A DNA stretch of 62,080 nt from Lachnospiraceae bacterium (GCA_017622845.1 JAGAQJ010000008.1:1-62080); one strand, 5' to 3'; positions 36,244 to 44,924 are shown, numbered from the stretch's first letter. A program made the numbers and translations. Notes: generated by a model not told the origin, from the sequence alone.

Positions 36244-37005
36244 ATGAAGGCATTAAAAGCAACGGATTTGTGTAAGACTTATATCGTAAACAGGAGACAG
36301 AACAACGTCCTGAGGAATGTAAATTTAGAGATTGAAGAGGGTGAGATGGTTGGAATTATGGGACCTTCCGGTTCCGGCAAAACGACACTGCTTTACACTG
36401 TCAGCGGAATGGATACGGCTACTGCAGGAAATATACAATTTTTCGGAGAGGAGCTGACAGGGCTTTCACCCAATCAGATTAGTGACATACGGCTAACAAG
36501 GATGGGCTTTGTATTTCAGCAGATGTATATGCTGAAAAATCTATCCGTTTATGATAATATTGTCTTACCGGCATATCAGTCGGTTACGAAAAAATCCGGG
36601 CGGAAAGCGGTCAATGAGCGTGCAAAGGTACTGATGGCAAAACTTGGCATCAGTGAGGTGGCAGACAACGATATCAGCGAGGTTTCCGGCGGACAGCTTC
36701 AGAGAGCCTGTATCGCAAGAAGTATGATGAACAATCCGAAGATTATTTTTGCGGATGAGCCGACAGGCGCTCTGAACAAGCAAAGCTCAAAGGAAGTCAT
36801 GAAGGAATTAAATAAGCTCAATGAGGAGGGAACAACCATTATGATGGTGACTCATGATGTGAAAGTGGCATCAAGGTGTGAGAGAGTATGCTATATTGAA
36901 GACGGCAATATCCGCGAGGAAATCCACTTGGGAAAATATACGGCAGACCGCGCAAGAGAGCGTGAAAAGGAACTGAATAACTGGCTGATGAAATTAGGGT
37001 GGTAG
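36244..37005 (+). CDS. ABC transporter ATP-binding protein (MacB/BceA type)
   Basis: A 253-residue ATPase: Walker A GPSGSGKTT, Q-loop FVFQQMYML, signature VSGGQLQRA, Walker B IIFADEPTGAL and H-loop MVTHD. These are typical of the MacB/LolD/BceA subfamily that works with FtsX permeases. It is 15 bp from the permease gene and 3 bp from the regulator gene. Confidence 0.93.
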   Translation: MKALKATDLCKTYIVNRRQNNVLRNVNLEIEEGEMVGIMGPSGSGKTTLLYTVSGMDTATAGNIQFFGEELTGLSPNQISDIRLTRMGFVFQQMYMLKNLSVYDNIVLPAYQSVTKKSGRKAVNERAKVLMAKLGISEVADNDISEVSGGQLQRACIARSMMNNPKIIFADEPTGALNKQSSKEVMKELNKLNEEGTTIMMVTHDVKVASRCERVCYIEDGNIREEIHLGKYTADRAREREKELNNWLMKLGW

Positions 37006-37008
37006 GAT

Positions 37009-37689
37009 ATGTATGACATTCTTATGGTGGAGGATGAGCAGGAGCTTGCACAGCTCATAAGCATCTATATAGAAAAGGCGGGATATACGATACAGAGGGC
37101 GGCTTCGGGAGAAGAAGCCCTTGCTTTCCTACAGCAAGACAAGGCAAAAATGCTTCTGCTGGATATTACGCTCCCGGGTATTGACGGATTTGCGGTTTGC
37201 AGGGAAGTGCGCAAAACAGGCAGCGTGCCGATTCTGATGATCAGTGCCCGCGTGGGGAAGGAAGATCAGTTAAACGGCTTTCGGCTGGGGGCGGATGATT
37301 ACATTGAAAAGCCTGTTGACCCGGACCTGCTGACAGCAAAAATCCGCTCGCTTTTTACACGTTCCTATGGTGTGCGTGCGCAGAATGATATCTTGACTTG
37401 CGGTGACATTACCATTGATAAAACCGCGCGCAAAGTGTACAAAAACACGGCGCTTGTGGAGCTGAACGTAAAGGAGTACGGGCTTCTGCTTCTGCTGGCA
37501 GAAAATTCAGGAAAAACATTAGATAAAAATTTCTTGTTCAACAGTATTTGGGGAGCTGACAGCTTCAGCGAGAATCAGACACTGACTGTCCATATCAAAA
37601 TGCTTCGGGATAAAATCGAAGATGACCCCAGGAAACCGACACACATCAAAACGGTATGGGGAGTAGGTTATTGCTATGAAGAATTATAA
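37009..37689 (+). CDS. OmpR/PhoB-family response regulator
   Basis: A 226-residue protein with receiver domain (acidic pocket EDE near 8-10; phosphoacceptor Asp in LLLDITLPGIDG; Lys in IEKPVDP) and winged-helix output domain (LNVKEYGLLLLLAENSGKTL; HIKTVWGVGYCYEEL). It overlaps the kinase gene by 14 bp. It presumably drives the upstream permease/ATPase genes. Confidence 0.94.
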   Translation: MYDILMVEDEQELAQLISIYIEKAGYTIQRAASGEEALAFLQQDKAKMLLLDITLPGIDGFAVCREVRKTGSVPILMISARVGKEDQLNGFRLGADDYIEKPVDPDLLTAKIRSLFTRSYGVRAQNDILTCGDITIDKTARKVYKNTALVELNVKEYGLLLLLAENSGKTLDKNFLFNSIWGADSFSENQTLTVHIKMLRDKIEDDPRKPTHIKTVWGVGYCYEEL

Positions 37690-38947
37690 TAAGCTGATTG
37701 GCGGCTCGCTCTTGTTTTATCTTGTGATTGCTCTGTGGACGGGCTTGGCGTTATGGCGGCAGGGGGAAGACAAAGAACAATTTTATAAAGTAGAAATCAA
37801 CCGTATCATGGCGGATATCGGGTCTGAGGAGGATATAAAAAATGTCGATTTCAGCGCTTATCAGCAAGTAAAAGGGATTGCATGGCTTCCTGCCTGTGAA
37901 TCAGACAAGGAACGTGTTGTCTCGTTTTACAATGGTGCAAACGGCACAAAGAGCGTGATTTATCCTCTTTATGACGGAGAAAAAGCAGCAGGATATTTAC
38001 GGTTTGACTATCAGGAACACACTTCCAACGTACAGACACTTCTCGTGGCAGAGGGGGCATTGTCTGTGTTGGAAGTTTTTGTGATTGCCGTTTTATTATA
38101 TCTGAGAGCGCATCTGATACTGCCTTTTCACAGAATGCAGGATATGACTTATGAACTGTCGAAAGGAAATCTGCAAAGCGATGTAAAGGCGGATAAAAAT
38201 CAGTATTTTGGGAAATTTTTGTGGGGGCTAAGCGGTCTAAAGGACGAGCTTGTGGTCAGCCGCAAGCGGGAATTGGAACTGCAGAAGGAGAAAAAGCTGC
38301 TGCTGCTTACCTTGTCACATGATATCAAGACTCCTCTTAATATGATAAAGCTGTATGGCAGGGCATTGGAGGATGGCATCTATCCTGAAGAAGCAGACCG
38401 CACAAAAGCATATCGGCAGATTGCAGAAAAGGCGGCACAGATAGAAAGCTTTGTCGGAGAAATCGTAAAAGCTTCCAGAGAGGACATTCTTGCCATTGAA
38501 GTAGAAAAAGGAGAATTTTACTTTGAGGAACTGATACAGAGAATAGAATCTGTTTACGTTGAAAAATGCGCGCTGCAAAAGTGTGATTTCATGATAGGAG
38601 CGTATCAGAACCGGATTTTTCAGGGAGATTTCAACAGGTTGTTTGAGGTCTTTGAGAATCTTTTTGAAAATGCCTTTAAGTATGGAGACGGGCGAAGGAT
38701 AGAGCTTTCGTTCTATGAGGAGGAGTACTGTCAGCTTATCAGGGTATTTAACACGGGAGAGCCTGTTTCGGAAAAAGAGCTTGTCCATCTGTTTGACAGT
38801 TTTTTCCGGGGAGAAAATACGAGAGGGCAGCAGGGCAATGGGTTGGGGCTTTATATCTGTCGGGAAATTATGCATAAGCTGGGCGGTGAAATCTTTGCAG
38901 AGCGGGAAAGCGGCGGGATGGCATTTGTCGTGGTGCTGCCGATGTAA
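37676..38947 (+). CDS. Sensor histidine kinase
   Basis: A 423-residue kinase with TM1 at about 8-26, a short external domain of about 100 residues, TM2 at about 122-142, a HAMP-like linker, the phosphoacceptor H-box LLLTLSHDIKTPLNMI, the N-box LFEVFENLFENAFKYGD and G-box GQQGNGLGLYICREI. The modest external domain suggests direct sensing, not only the transport-linked sensing of BceS. It is translationally coupled to the response regulator. Confidence 0.93.
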   Translation: MKNYNKLIGGSLLFYLVIALWTGLALWRQGEDKEQFYKVEINRIMADIGSEEDIKNVDFSAYQQVKGIAWLPACESDKERVVSFYNGANGTKSVIYPLYDGEKAAGYLRFDYQEHTSNVQTLLVAEGALSVLEVFVIAVLLYLRAHLILPFHRMQDMTYELSKGNLQSDVKADKNQYFGKFLWGLSGLKDELVVSRKRELELQKEKKLLLLTLSHDIKTPLNMIKLYGRALEDGIYPEEADRTKAYRQIAEKAAQIESFVGEIVKASREDILAIEVEKGEFYFEELIQRIESVYVEKCALQKCDFMIGAYQNRIFQGDFNRLFEVFENLFENAFKYGDGRRIELSFYEEEYCQLIRVFNTGEPVSEKELVHLFDSFFRGENTRGQQGNGLGLYICREIMHKLGGEIFAERESGGMAFVVVLPM

Positions 38948-39055
38948 AGCAGACGGCATGGAATTTACACAAAATTTACAGGATACATACAAAAGTATGA
39001 TAGTACATTTTCGGATTCGTGAGATAATAATACTTAAGCAGTATTTCTGTAACAG

Positions 39056-39214
39056 TGCACGTCCGCGACCGGACTCTACGCGCCGTCCATGGACGCGTTT
39101 CGTCCTAAATCCGCGTCCGTGTGTATTTTCGCTGATATATCGAATCACCTAATAAGGAAATTCCCATTCGAAACCAATGGCAGCCGGAGTGATACTATCT
39201 GCAATTTTCGTCCG
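39056..39214 (+). repeat. R1 dispersed repeat, copy B
   Basis: Its right part (39152-39214) matches copy A almost base for base. Its left part has a hairpin centre CGTCCATGGACG with the same layout as the centre of copy C but diverged sequence. The 311-bp gap between the histidine kinase and the HD gene holds this repeat and no gene. Confidence 0.75.
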
Positions 39215-39258
39215 GATAGGAATGCATAAAAGACGGAACTGCTGCGATTCTAAATATA

Positions 39259-39930
39259 ATGGAGAATACGATATTGACTTATAAAGAGATTAAAAATAAC
39301 GAAGAAGTAAAGGAGCTGCTCCGGAAAGGAAATGAGGCACTGGGAGTGCTGGGATTTACCGACCACTCGGAGGCGCACTGCGCGCTGGTGGCGGAAAGAG
39401 CCGCTTATATTTTAAAAAAGTTCGGATATTCCGAAAAGGAGCAGGAGCTTGCAAAAATTGCAGGATTCATGCATGATATCGGAAATGCAGTGAACCGTAA
39501 AAATCATGCCGAGTACGGGGCGCTTCTGGCAAATGAAATTTTAAAGAACACGGATTTGCCGATAAAGGACAGAGTCCAGATTATCTCGGCAATCGGGAAC
39601 CATGATGAGTCAACGGGCGGAGCAAAGGATGTGATTTCGGCGGCTCTGATTATAGCGGACAAAACCGATGTGCGGCGAAACCGGGTGCGGGTAAAGGAGA
39701 AATCTGCATTTGACATTCACGACAGGGTGAATTATGCTGTAACAGAGGCAAAGCTCAAAATCAATATGGATAAAAGGGTGATTTCGCTCAATCTGCAGAT
39801 TGATGAGAGCATTTGCACCATGTATGAATACTTTGATATTTTCCTCGGAAGAATGATGATGTGCAGAGGAGCGGCAGAGCTTCTCGGAGCAAAGTTCAAG
39901 CTGACGGCAAACGGCAGCAAGGTGCTGTAG
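39259..39930 (+). CDS. HD-domain phosphohydrolase
   Basis: A 223-residue HD-superfamily hydrolase. The metal ligands are H in DHSEAHC, the HD pair in GFMHDIGNAVN, and H in NHDEST with a distal D in IIADKTDVRRNR. The substrate is unknown; relatives act on nucleotides. The ATG lacks a clear ribosome site, which is unusual for this window. A copy of repeat R1 ends 45 bp upstream and one of R3 follows. Confidence 0.82.
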   Translation: MENTILTYKEIKNNEEVKELLRKGNEALGVLGFTDHSEAHCALVAERAAYILKKFGYSEKEQELAKIAGFMHDIGNAVNRKNHAEYGALLANEILKNTDLPIKDRVQIISAIGNHDESTGGAKDVISAALIIADKTDVRRNRVRVKEKSAFDIHDRVNYAVTEAKLKINMDKRVISLNLQIDESICTMYEYFDIFLGRMMMCRGAAELLGAKFKLTANGSKVL

Positions 39931-39971
39931 ATACTTGAGTTCCATATAGCTGTAGTTTGACTTTAGGTGTT

Positions 39972-40050
39972 GGGGCGCACGGCATGAGATAAGTTTTCGG
40001 AAAAGAATCATGTCAGAACGGTATAATTTGAGAACTTATAAATGAGCATG
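39972..40050 (+). repeat. R3 dispersed repeat, copy 1
   Basis: Shares GGGCG...ATGA-ATAAGTT-TCGGAAAA at the left and GAACTTATAAATGAGCATG at the right with the copy at 48103-48195. The arms (ATAAGTT / AACTTAT) can pair. Confidence 0.6.
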
Positions 40051-40101
40051 TCAAAGCTGTAACAAAAATAATAAACATATAAGGAGCAAAAACAAAAGAA
40101 T

Positions 40102-42183
40102 ATGAAAAGTGCAAAAAAAGAAGTGACATGTTATACAAACAGAGAATTGTCATGGCTGCAGTTTAATGAAAGAGTTTTAAATGAGGCAGGCAATGCAGGC
40201 GTTCCGCTGGCAGAGCGCCTTACCTTTGCAGCGATTTTCCAGAGCAATCTTGATGAATTTTTTATGGTCCGCGTAGGCACCCTGATGATGCAGATGAATT
40301 CGAAGAATGATATTCGGGAAAATAAAACAGGCATGACGAGCGAGGAGCAGGTGTCGGCGATTTTGAAGCAGGTCGTGGTATTGGAGAAAAAGAAGGCAAA
40401 GATATACGAACAGCTGATGGGAGAGCTGGAGCCGCATGGTATTCGAATCATCAATTTCAATAAATTATCCAATGAGGAGGGAAAACTGCTGGAGCAGTAC
40501 TTTGATGCACATATTGCTCCATTTCTGTCGCCGATGATTATCGGAAAGCAGCAGCCGTTTCCGTTTTTGGAAAACCGGCAGCTCTTTGCCATTATCCTGC
40601 TGACAAGTCAGAAAGGGAAGAAAAAGACGGGAATTGTCCCCTGCTCAAACAGCGTTTTTAAAAGGCTGATTGAAATTCCGACAAGACCCGGCTGTTTTAT
40701 GCTTTCTGAGGAGCTGATATTGCATTTTGCGCCCAAATTATATCCCAAATACAGCATCAGGGAAAAGGCAATTATGCGTGTCACCAGAAACGCAGACATT
40801 GATGCGTCAGAAATGTATGATGAGGATATGGATTACCGCAGCATCATGGAGCTTATGATTAAGCAGAGAAACCGCCTCAATCCTGTCAGAGTAGAGCTGA
40901 GCCGCACCATCAACAGTAAGGCAAAGAAAGAACTGTCGCAATTTCTGGAGATTGGCTTAAACCACATTATTAATGTAGAGACGCCGCTTGACCTTTCCTT
41001 TGTCTATGCCTTGCAAAATCATCTGAGGGAAAAAACGGAATTATTTTACCCCAAACGCAGTCCGCAGCTTAGCCCCAGCCTTAATAATAAAGAAAAGATT
41101 CTTGCGCAGGTTGAGAAAAAGGATGTACTGCTGTCCTATCCGTATGAAAGCATGAAACCATTTCTTAAGATGCTTCAGGAGGCAGCGGAGGACGAATCCG
41201 TTGTTTCCATAAAAATGACGCTTTATCGGGTTGCAGAGCGGAGCAAGGTGATTGATGCACTTGTGGAAGCAGCAGAAAACGGCAAAGAGGTTGTGGTGCT
41301 GGTGGAGCTTCGCGCGCGCTTTGATGAGGCAAACAATATTGAGATGTCTCACCGGTTAGAGGACGCCGGATGCCGTATTTTGTACGGACTTGGGGAATAT
41401 AAGGTGCACTCCAAGCTGTGCCTGATCACAAGGGCGAATCAGGACGGATATTCGTATATCACACAGATTGGAACCGGAAACTACAATGAAAAGACGTCAA
41501 GATTGTATACAGACCTGTCCTTCATTACGGCAAATCCGGAAATCGGAGCAGAGGCGGCAAAGGTATTTACCGTTTTGCAGCAGGGAGAGGTGATGGAGGA
41601 AACCGCGCATTTGCTTGTGGCTCCCAAATGCCTGCAGAATAAGGTGGCTGCCCTGATGGATGACGAGATTGCAAAGGTTCAGAACGGCGGTGAGGGTTAT
41701 ATCGGAATCAAAGTCAATTCTCTTACGGATAAGGTTCTGATCGACAAGCTGATTGAGGCTTCTAAGGCAGGCGTCAGAATCGAGCTGATTGTGCGCGGCA
41801 TCTGCTGTCTAAAGCCCGGTATCAAAGGACTGACAGAGAACATTACGATTATCAGCATTGTCGGACGCTTCCTGGAGCATTCCAGAATTTACCGTTTCGG
41901 AACCGGTGAAGAAGAAAAAATATACATTGCATCCGCTGACTTTATGACCAGAAATACGACCAAACGTGTAGAGGTTGCCGTTCCGCTTTGGGACGAGAAA
42001 ATCAAAAAGCGCGTGAGGGAAATGTTTGATATTATGATGAAAGATACCGAGAAGGGTAAGCTCTTAGACGCACAGGGAAATTACAATGACCGCGGAAAAG
42101 AGGACGCAGAAAAGCTGAATTCGCAGGAATTATTCTACCAGCAGGCGTATGACAGCAGGATTGAAGACAGCAGCGAGCTGTAA
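40102..42183 (+). CDS. ppk: Polyphosphate kinase 1
   Basis: Makes and degrades polyphosphate from ATP. The 693-residue length is full. The catalytic histidine lies in LGEYKVHSKLCLI, and the second phosphohistidine region is in GRFLEHSRIYRFG. IGTGNYNEKTSRLYTD and ASADFMTRNTTKRVEVA are further PPK1 landmarks. AAGGAG lies a long 15 bp before the ATG. Confidence 0.95.
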   Translation: MKSAKKEVTCYTNRELSWLQFNERVLNEAGNAGVPLAERLTFAAIFQSNLDEFFMVRVGTLMMQMNSKNDIRENKTGMTSEEQVSAILKQVVVLEKKKAKIYEQLMGELEPHGIRIINFNKLSNEEGKLLEQYFDAHIAPFLSPMIIGKQQPFPFLENRQLFAIILLTSQKGKKKTGIVPCSNSVFKRLIEIPTRPGCFMLSEELILHFAPKLYPKYSIREKAIMRVTRNADIDASEMYDEDMDYRSIMELMIKQRNRLNPVRVELSRTINSKAKKELSQFLEIGLNHIINVETPLDLSFVYALQNHLREKTELFYPKRSPQLSPSLNNKEKILAQVEKKDVLLSYPYESMKPFLKMLQEAAEDESVVSIKMTLYRVAERSKVIDALVEAAENGKEVVVLVELRARFDEANNIEMSHRLEDAGCRILYGLGEYKVHSKLCLITRANQDGYSYITQIGTGNYNEKTSRLYTDLSFITANPEIGAEAAKVFTVLQQGEVMEETAHLLVAPKCLQNKVAALMDDEIAKVQNGGEGYIGIKVNSLTDKVLIDKLIEASKAGVRIELIVRGICCLKPGIKGLTENITIISIVGRFLEHSRIYRFGTGEEEKIYIASADFMTRNTTKRVEVAVPLWDEKIKKRVREMFDIMMKDTEKGKLLDAQGNYNDRGKEDAEKLNSQELFYQQAYDSRIEDSSEL

Positions 42184-42202
42184 CTGTAGAGGAAAGAAAT
42201 GA

Positions 42203-42231
42203 TTGTAATTTTGTTTTCGTTAACGTATACT
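42203..42231 (+). promoter_or_regulatory. Promoter of the ATPase-protease operon
   Basis: TTGTAA (42203-42208), exactly 17 bp, TATACT (42226-42231). It starts 20 bp after the ppk stop, so the three-gene cassette is an independent transcription unit. Confidence 0.65.
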
Positions 42232-42327
42232 GAATATATAGCCGTTCCTGGAGTGATCAGCATGAAAAATTTATGCAGTTTACTGCAGGAATTAGGAGCA
42301 GGAGATGTTTCAGCAAAGGAGCGAGAT

Positions 42328-43371
42328 ATGAAAATAAAAAGTATCGAATTGAAGAATTTTAAATGTTTTAAAGACAAGATACTGGATTTAAGTATCCCGG
42401 AAACAAATGATGTACAGTCAACCTGCATATTGGTTGGAACAAATGGTTCCGGAAAATCTTCTATTTTAAAAGCAATTGTTGCAGTAATGACAGGGATAGA
42501 CCAAAGATATGCAGGGGATATGTTAAAAGATACCGATATCTATTTTGATGCTCCAGGCTTGGAAATAAAACTGACAGTTATGCTTAACGAGAACGAAAAA
42601 AATGTACTGCAGCAAGATAACAATGTGATGGAAGCGATATATATTTATGAGAGAGGAGCAGAGCAAGCCATACTTCAATGCCCGCAGGGAGTGAATCAGG
42701 ATAATTATAAAAAAATGCTTCAAACAATCGAAAAGGATATGCGCTTGGGAATTGTAATGTATTATGATCCGTTTCGGTTTATCTCAGGAAGAAAACCGGT
42801 GGGACCTAAACTTCAGCTGGAGAAAGATGCTAAAAGCAATGCTCTGCAGTCCAACATTTTGTCAGAGGGAAATAATGCATTTCGTGACATGGAACTGAAG
42901 CAGTGGATAATCAATATGGATTACCAAAGGCTAAAAAAAACATCTTCCAAAAATGAAATAATTTTCGAGCAGATGATAAAAGCGTTTGATATCTTGATGC
43001 ATCCGTTGAAGTTTCAGTGCATTGACGAAGAAGGCGCAATTATATTCAGAGATGAAAAAGAGTCTAAGGATATTGCGTTAGATATGCTTAGCGATGGTTT
43101 TAAAAGTGTTTTTTTTATTGTGATTGATATCATCAGACGATTGTCATTAGCGGAAGCTTTTGAAGACGAGGCCTTTTATATGAAAGAGGCAGTGATACTA
43201 ATTGATGAGATTGACTGCCATATTCATCCCAAATGGCAGAAAAAGCTGCTGCCTTCCCTGCGAAAACTGTTTCCGAATTGTCAATTTATCGTAACTACAC
43301 ATTCTCCATATATATTAGATGGAATACCGGATTATTCAATAAAAAAGATAGGTGAGAAACAGATTATATGA
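42328..43371 (+). CDS. SMC/OLD-like ABC-type ATPase of a three-gene putative defence operon
   Basis: A 347-residue protein beginning MKIKSIELKNFKCF as in RecF/OLD/AAA_15-type ATPases. Walker A is GTNGSGKS (37-44), the ABC-like signature DMLSDGFKS lies near 255-263, Walker B is VILIDEIDCHIHPKWQ (Asp293/Glu294) and the H-switch TTHSP has His325. The roughly 210 residues between Walker A and the signature carry no long coiled coil. AAAGGAGCGA fixes the ATG at 42328. An in-frame ATG at 42262 with TGGAGTGAT would add 22 residues. The stop overlaps the next start by ATGA. Base composition is AT-richer than the flanks. The likely role is a sensor/switch subunit of the system (inferred). Confidence 0.88.
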   Translation: MKIKSIELKNFKCFKDKILDLSIPETNDVQSTCILVGTNGSGKSSILKAIVAVMTGIDQRYAGDMLKDTDIYFDAPGLEIKLTVMLNENEKNVLQQDNNVMEAIYIYERGAEQAILQCPQGVNQDNYKKMLQTIEKDMRLGIVMYYDPFRFISGRKPVGPKLQLEKDAKSNALQSNILSEGNNAFRDMELKQWIINMDYQRLKKTSSKNEIIFEQMIKAFDILMHPLKFQCIDEEGAIIFRDEKESKDIALDMLSDGFKSVFFIVIDIIRRLSLAEAFEDEAFYMKEAVILIDEIDCHIHPKWQKKLLPSLRKLFPNCQFIVTTHSPYILDGIPDYSIKKIGEKQII

Positions 43372-43796
43372 TAAGTGGAGCAACTGTTAGAAAAATAGAG
43401 GTTTGTTGGCAATATTTTTCTGTTAATGATGAACCAATTAAAAAATATTCTGACAAGTTTGATGTGGAGGATGAAATTCATGTCAATGAGATTATGTCAA
43501 AAAAAGAAGCAGTTGCTTTTATAGAAACGATGGATGAGATTGAACAGACAGAATTTTCAGAGCTAAATGTTTCTGTGGAGCCATTGGATATCACATGTGT
43601 AGAGGATTTCACAGATGAAAAGGTGTTTATTACAGCTAATGAGAGAATTTGCGGATGGCTTTTTCAATACGATGCGCTCCCTTTTGCAAACTGGTATCAT
43701 GACTGTTGCTATTATTTTGTGGTAAATGAAACGTGTTATTATAAAGTCAGGAGCAGGCGCGGATTGAGTGACAGCATTAAAATGGAAAGCGTTTAA
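43368..43796 (+). CDS. Unknown small protein between ATPase and caspase-like protease
   Basis: 142 residues, no signal peptide or TM, no recognised domain. It is acidic in the first half and rich in aromatic residues and Cys near the end (WYHDCCYYFVVNETCYYKV). It overlaps the ATPase gene by 4 bp (ATGA) and lies 12 bp before the protease start, so all three are cotranslated. By position it could be an adaptor, inhibitor or substrate of the protease. No HNH or other nuclease motif is present. Confidence 0.78.
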   Translation: MISGATVRKIEVCWQYFSVNDEPIKKYSDKFDVEDEIHVNEIMSKKEAVAFIETMDEIEQTEFSELNVSVEPLDITCVEDFTDEKVFITANERICGWLFQYDALPFANWYHDCCYYFVVNETCYYKVRSRRGLSDSIKMESV

Positions 43797-43808
43797 AAGG
43801 AGATGCAA

Positions 43809-44552
43809 ATGGGAAAGTATGCAATTCTGCTCTCAGGCGGAGTGAGCTATGGGCATAATTATATACGATATAAGAATGATTTGGAACTCGCCTATAAGGC
43901 ACTAAAAGATGCAGGAAACTTTAGTGATGAAAATATTTATCTTTTTTTTGCAGATGGGCACAAACAGTTTGAAAATACCCAATTGACTGTTTGTGCTGCA
44001 AAAAAGAACAAAATTCAGGATTGTCTTAAAAGGATGATACATGAACTGAGTGAGGAAGATGAACTGGCGCTGATAGTTAGTAACCATGGAGGGGATGAAG
44101 AGAACGGAACAATTTGCTTATGGGGTTCTGAAAGGATTGAACTTTGTTTGCTTGCGGAATGGCTGAATCATATAAAGGCAAAAAAGATTATAATTTTAGG
44201 ACAGTGTTTTGCTGGTAACATTTTGGAATATGAAATTTCCAATGCATGTGTATTTACCGCAAATGAACAGGGGGCATTATCCTATGCACATATGACAAAG
44301 ACAAATCGGAGCTGTTTATATGATGAGTTTATCTACCATTTTTTCTCTTACATCATCGGCTGCTATCCTGACACAGGCAGCCGGATACCACAGGGGAGTA
44401 ATGATTTGATGCAGGCATATCAATATGCAAAGGATAATGACATTTTTAATCCTGATAATCAGCAGCGGTTAAAAATTAAAATAGAAGGGGAATGGATAAC
44501 AGAGATACCGCAAGTAAAAAATGATTTAGCGGATAACGTGCTAAGATTATGA
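43809..44552 (+). CDS. Legumain/caspase-like (C13-type) cysteine protease
   Basis: A 247-residue caspase-fold peptidase. The N-terminus (KYAILLSGGVSYGHNYIRY, then NDLELAYKALKDAG, then ENIYLFFADG) follows the legumain pattern. The catalytic His93 is in LALIVSNHGGD after a hydrophobic strand and Cys133 in IIILGQCFAGN after the next strand, 40 residues apart as in C13/caspase enzymes. There is no signal peptide, so it is cytosolic, unlike eukaryotic legumain. The ATG at 43809 is 6 bp from AAAGGAG; the ATG at 43803 abuts it. Cotranscription with an SMC-like ATPase suggests a regulated, possibly suicidal effector. Confidence 0.85.
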   Translation: MGKYAILLSGGVSYGHNYIRYKNDLELAYKALKDAGNFSDENIYLFFADGHKQFENTQLTVCAAKKNKIQDCLKRMIHELSEEDELALIVSNHGGDEENGTICLWGSERIELCLLAEWLNHIKAKKIIILGQCFAGNILEYEISNACVFTANEQGALSYAHMTKTNRSCLYDEFIYHFFSYIIGCYPDTGSRIPQGSNDLMQAYQYAKDNDIFNPDNQQRLKIKIEGEWITEIPQVKNDLADNVLRL

Positions 44553-44553
44553 A

Positions 44554-44606
44554 GGCTGTCCAAATGCTTGAAAAAGCAGAGGGCTGCTTTTTTAATTCGG
44601 ACAGCC
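44554..44606 (+). terminator. Nested terminator of the ATPase-protease operon
   Basis: The inner hairpin AAAAAGCAG-AGGG-CTGCTTTTTT (44571-44593) is enclosed by a second stem GGCTGTCC / GGACAGCC. It lies directly after the protease stop and isolates the cassette from acpP. Confidence 0.88.
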
Positions 44607-44680
44607 GTAAGACAATAAGTCAGCTTCTTCTAACTAATTATAAACAGAAAATAAAATCAAAAATAAAATCCCAAAAGCTG

Positions 44681-44709
44681 TTGACATCTTTGCGACTTAG
44701 GGTTATTCT
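44681..44709 (+). promoter_or_regulatory. Promoter of the fatty-acid cluster
   Basis: TTGACA (44681-44686), 17 bp, TATTCT (44704-44709). It lies about 215 bp before acpP and directly upstream of the operator array. Confidence 0.65.
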
Positions 44710-44724
44710 GTAGCAAGTAAATAC

Positions 44725-44769
44725 TTTGAAAGTCAAAATATTTGAGATTCAAAACTTTTGAGAATCAAA
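44725..44769 (+). promoter_or_regulatory. Three tandem FabT-like operators at 16-bp spacing
   Basis: TTTGA-AAG-TCAAA (44725-44737), TTTGA-GAT-TCAAA (44741-44753) and TTTGA-GAA-TCAAA (44757-44769). All are perfect inverted repeats with a 3-bp centre, starting exactly 16 bp apart, just downstream of the predicted transcription start. The half site matches the TTTGA..TCAAA of FabT (MarR family) boxes in lactic acid bacteria and streptococci. The regulator is probably the protein at 54089-54565. Confidence 0.75.
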
Positions 44770-44924
44770 ATAATCGAATGGCAGTTTCAGGTATTGAAGC
44801 ATAAGGGAACTGTTCAGGACAGCGTACTGGCGCAGTATCGTGAAATAAGATACTGAACCGTTACCGTATCAGTGAAATCAAAAGAAAGAAAAAATTTATT
44901 CAAAAATGAAAGGATGGAAAAATC

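Noticed and set aside
38315-39148. 277-codon minus-strand frame opposite the histidine kinase
   Set aside because: No motif, improbable composition, and it overlaps the well-supported kinase throughout.
42328-44552. Septu (PtuA-PtuB) or Lamassu assignment for the ATPase operon
   Set aside because: No HNH nuclease is encoded, the ATPase lacks the long coiled coil of LmuB, and the effector is a C13-type protease. The set does not fit those systems as defined.
44640-44924. Riboswitch or T-box upstream of acpP
   Set aside because: The conserved structure there is explained by promoter and three short operators; no riboswitch core was recognised.
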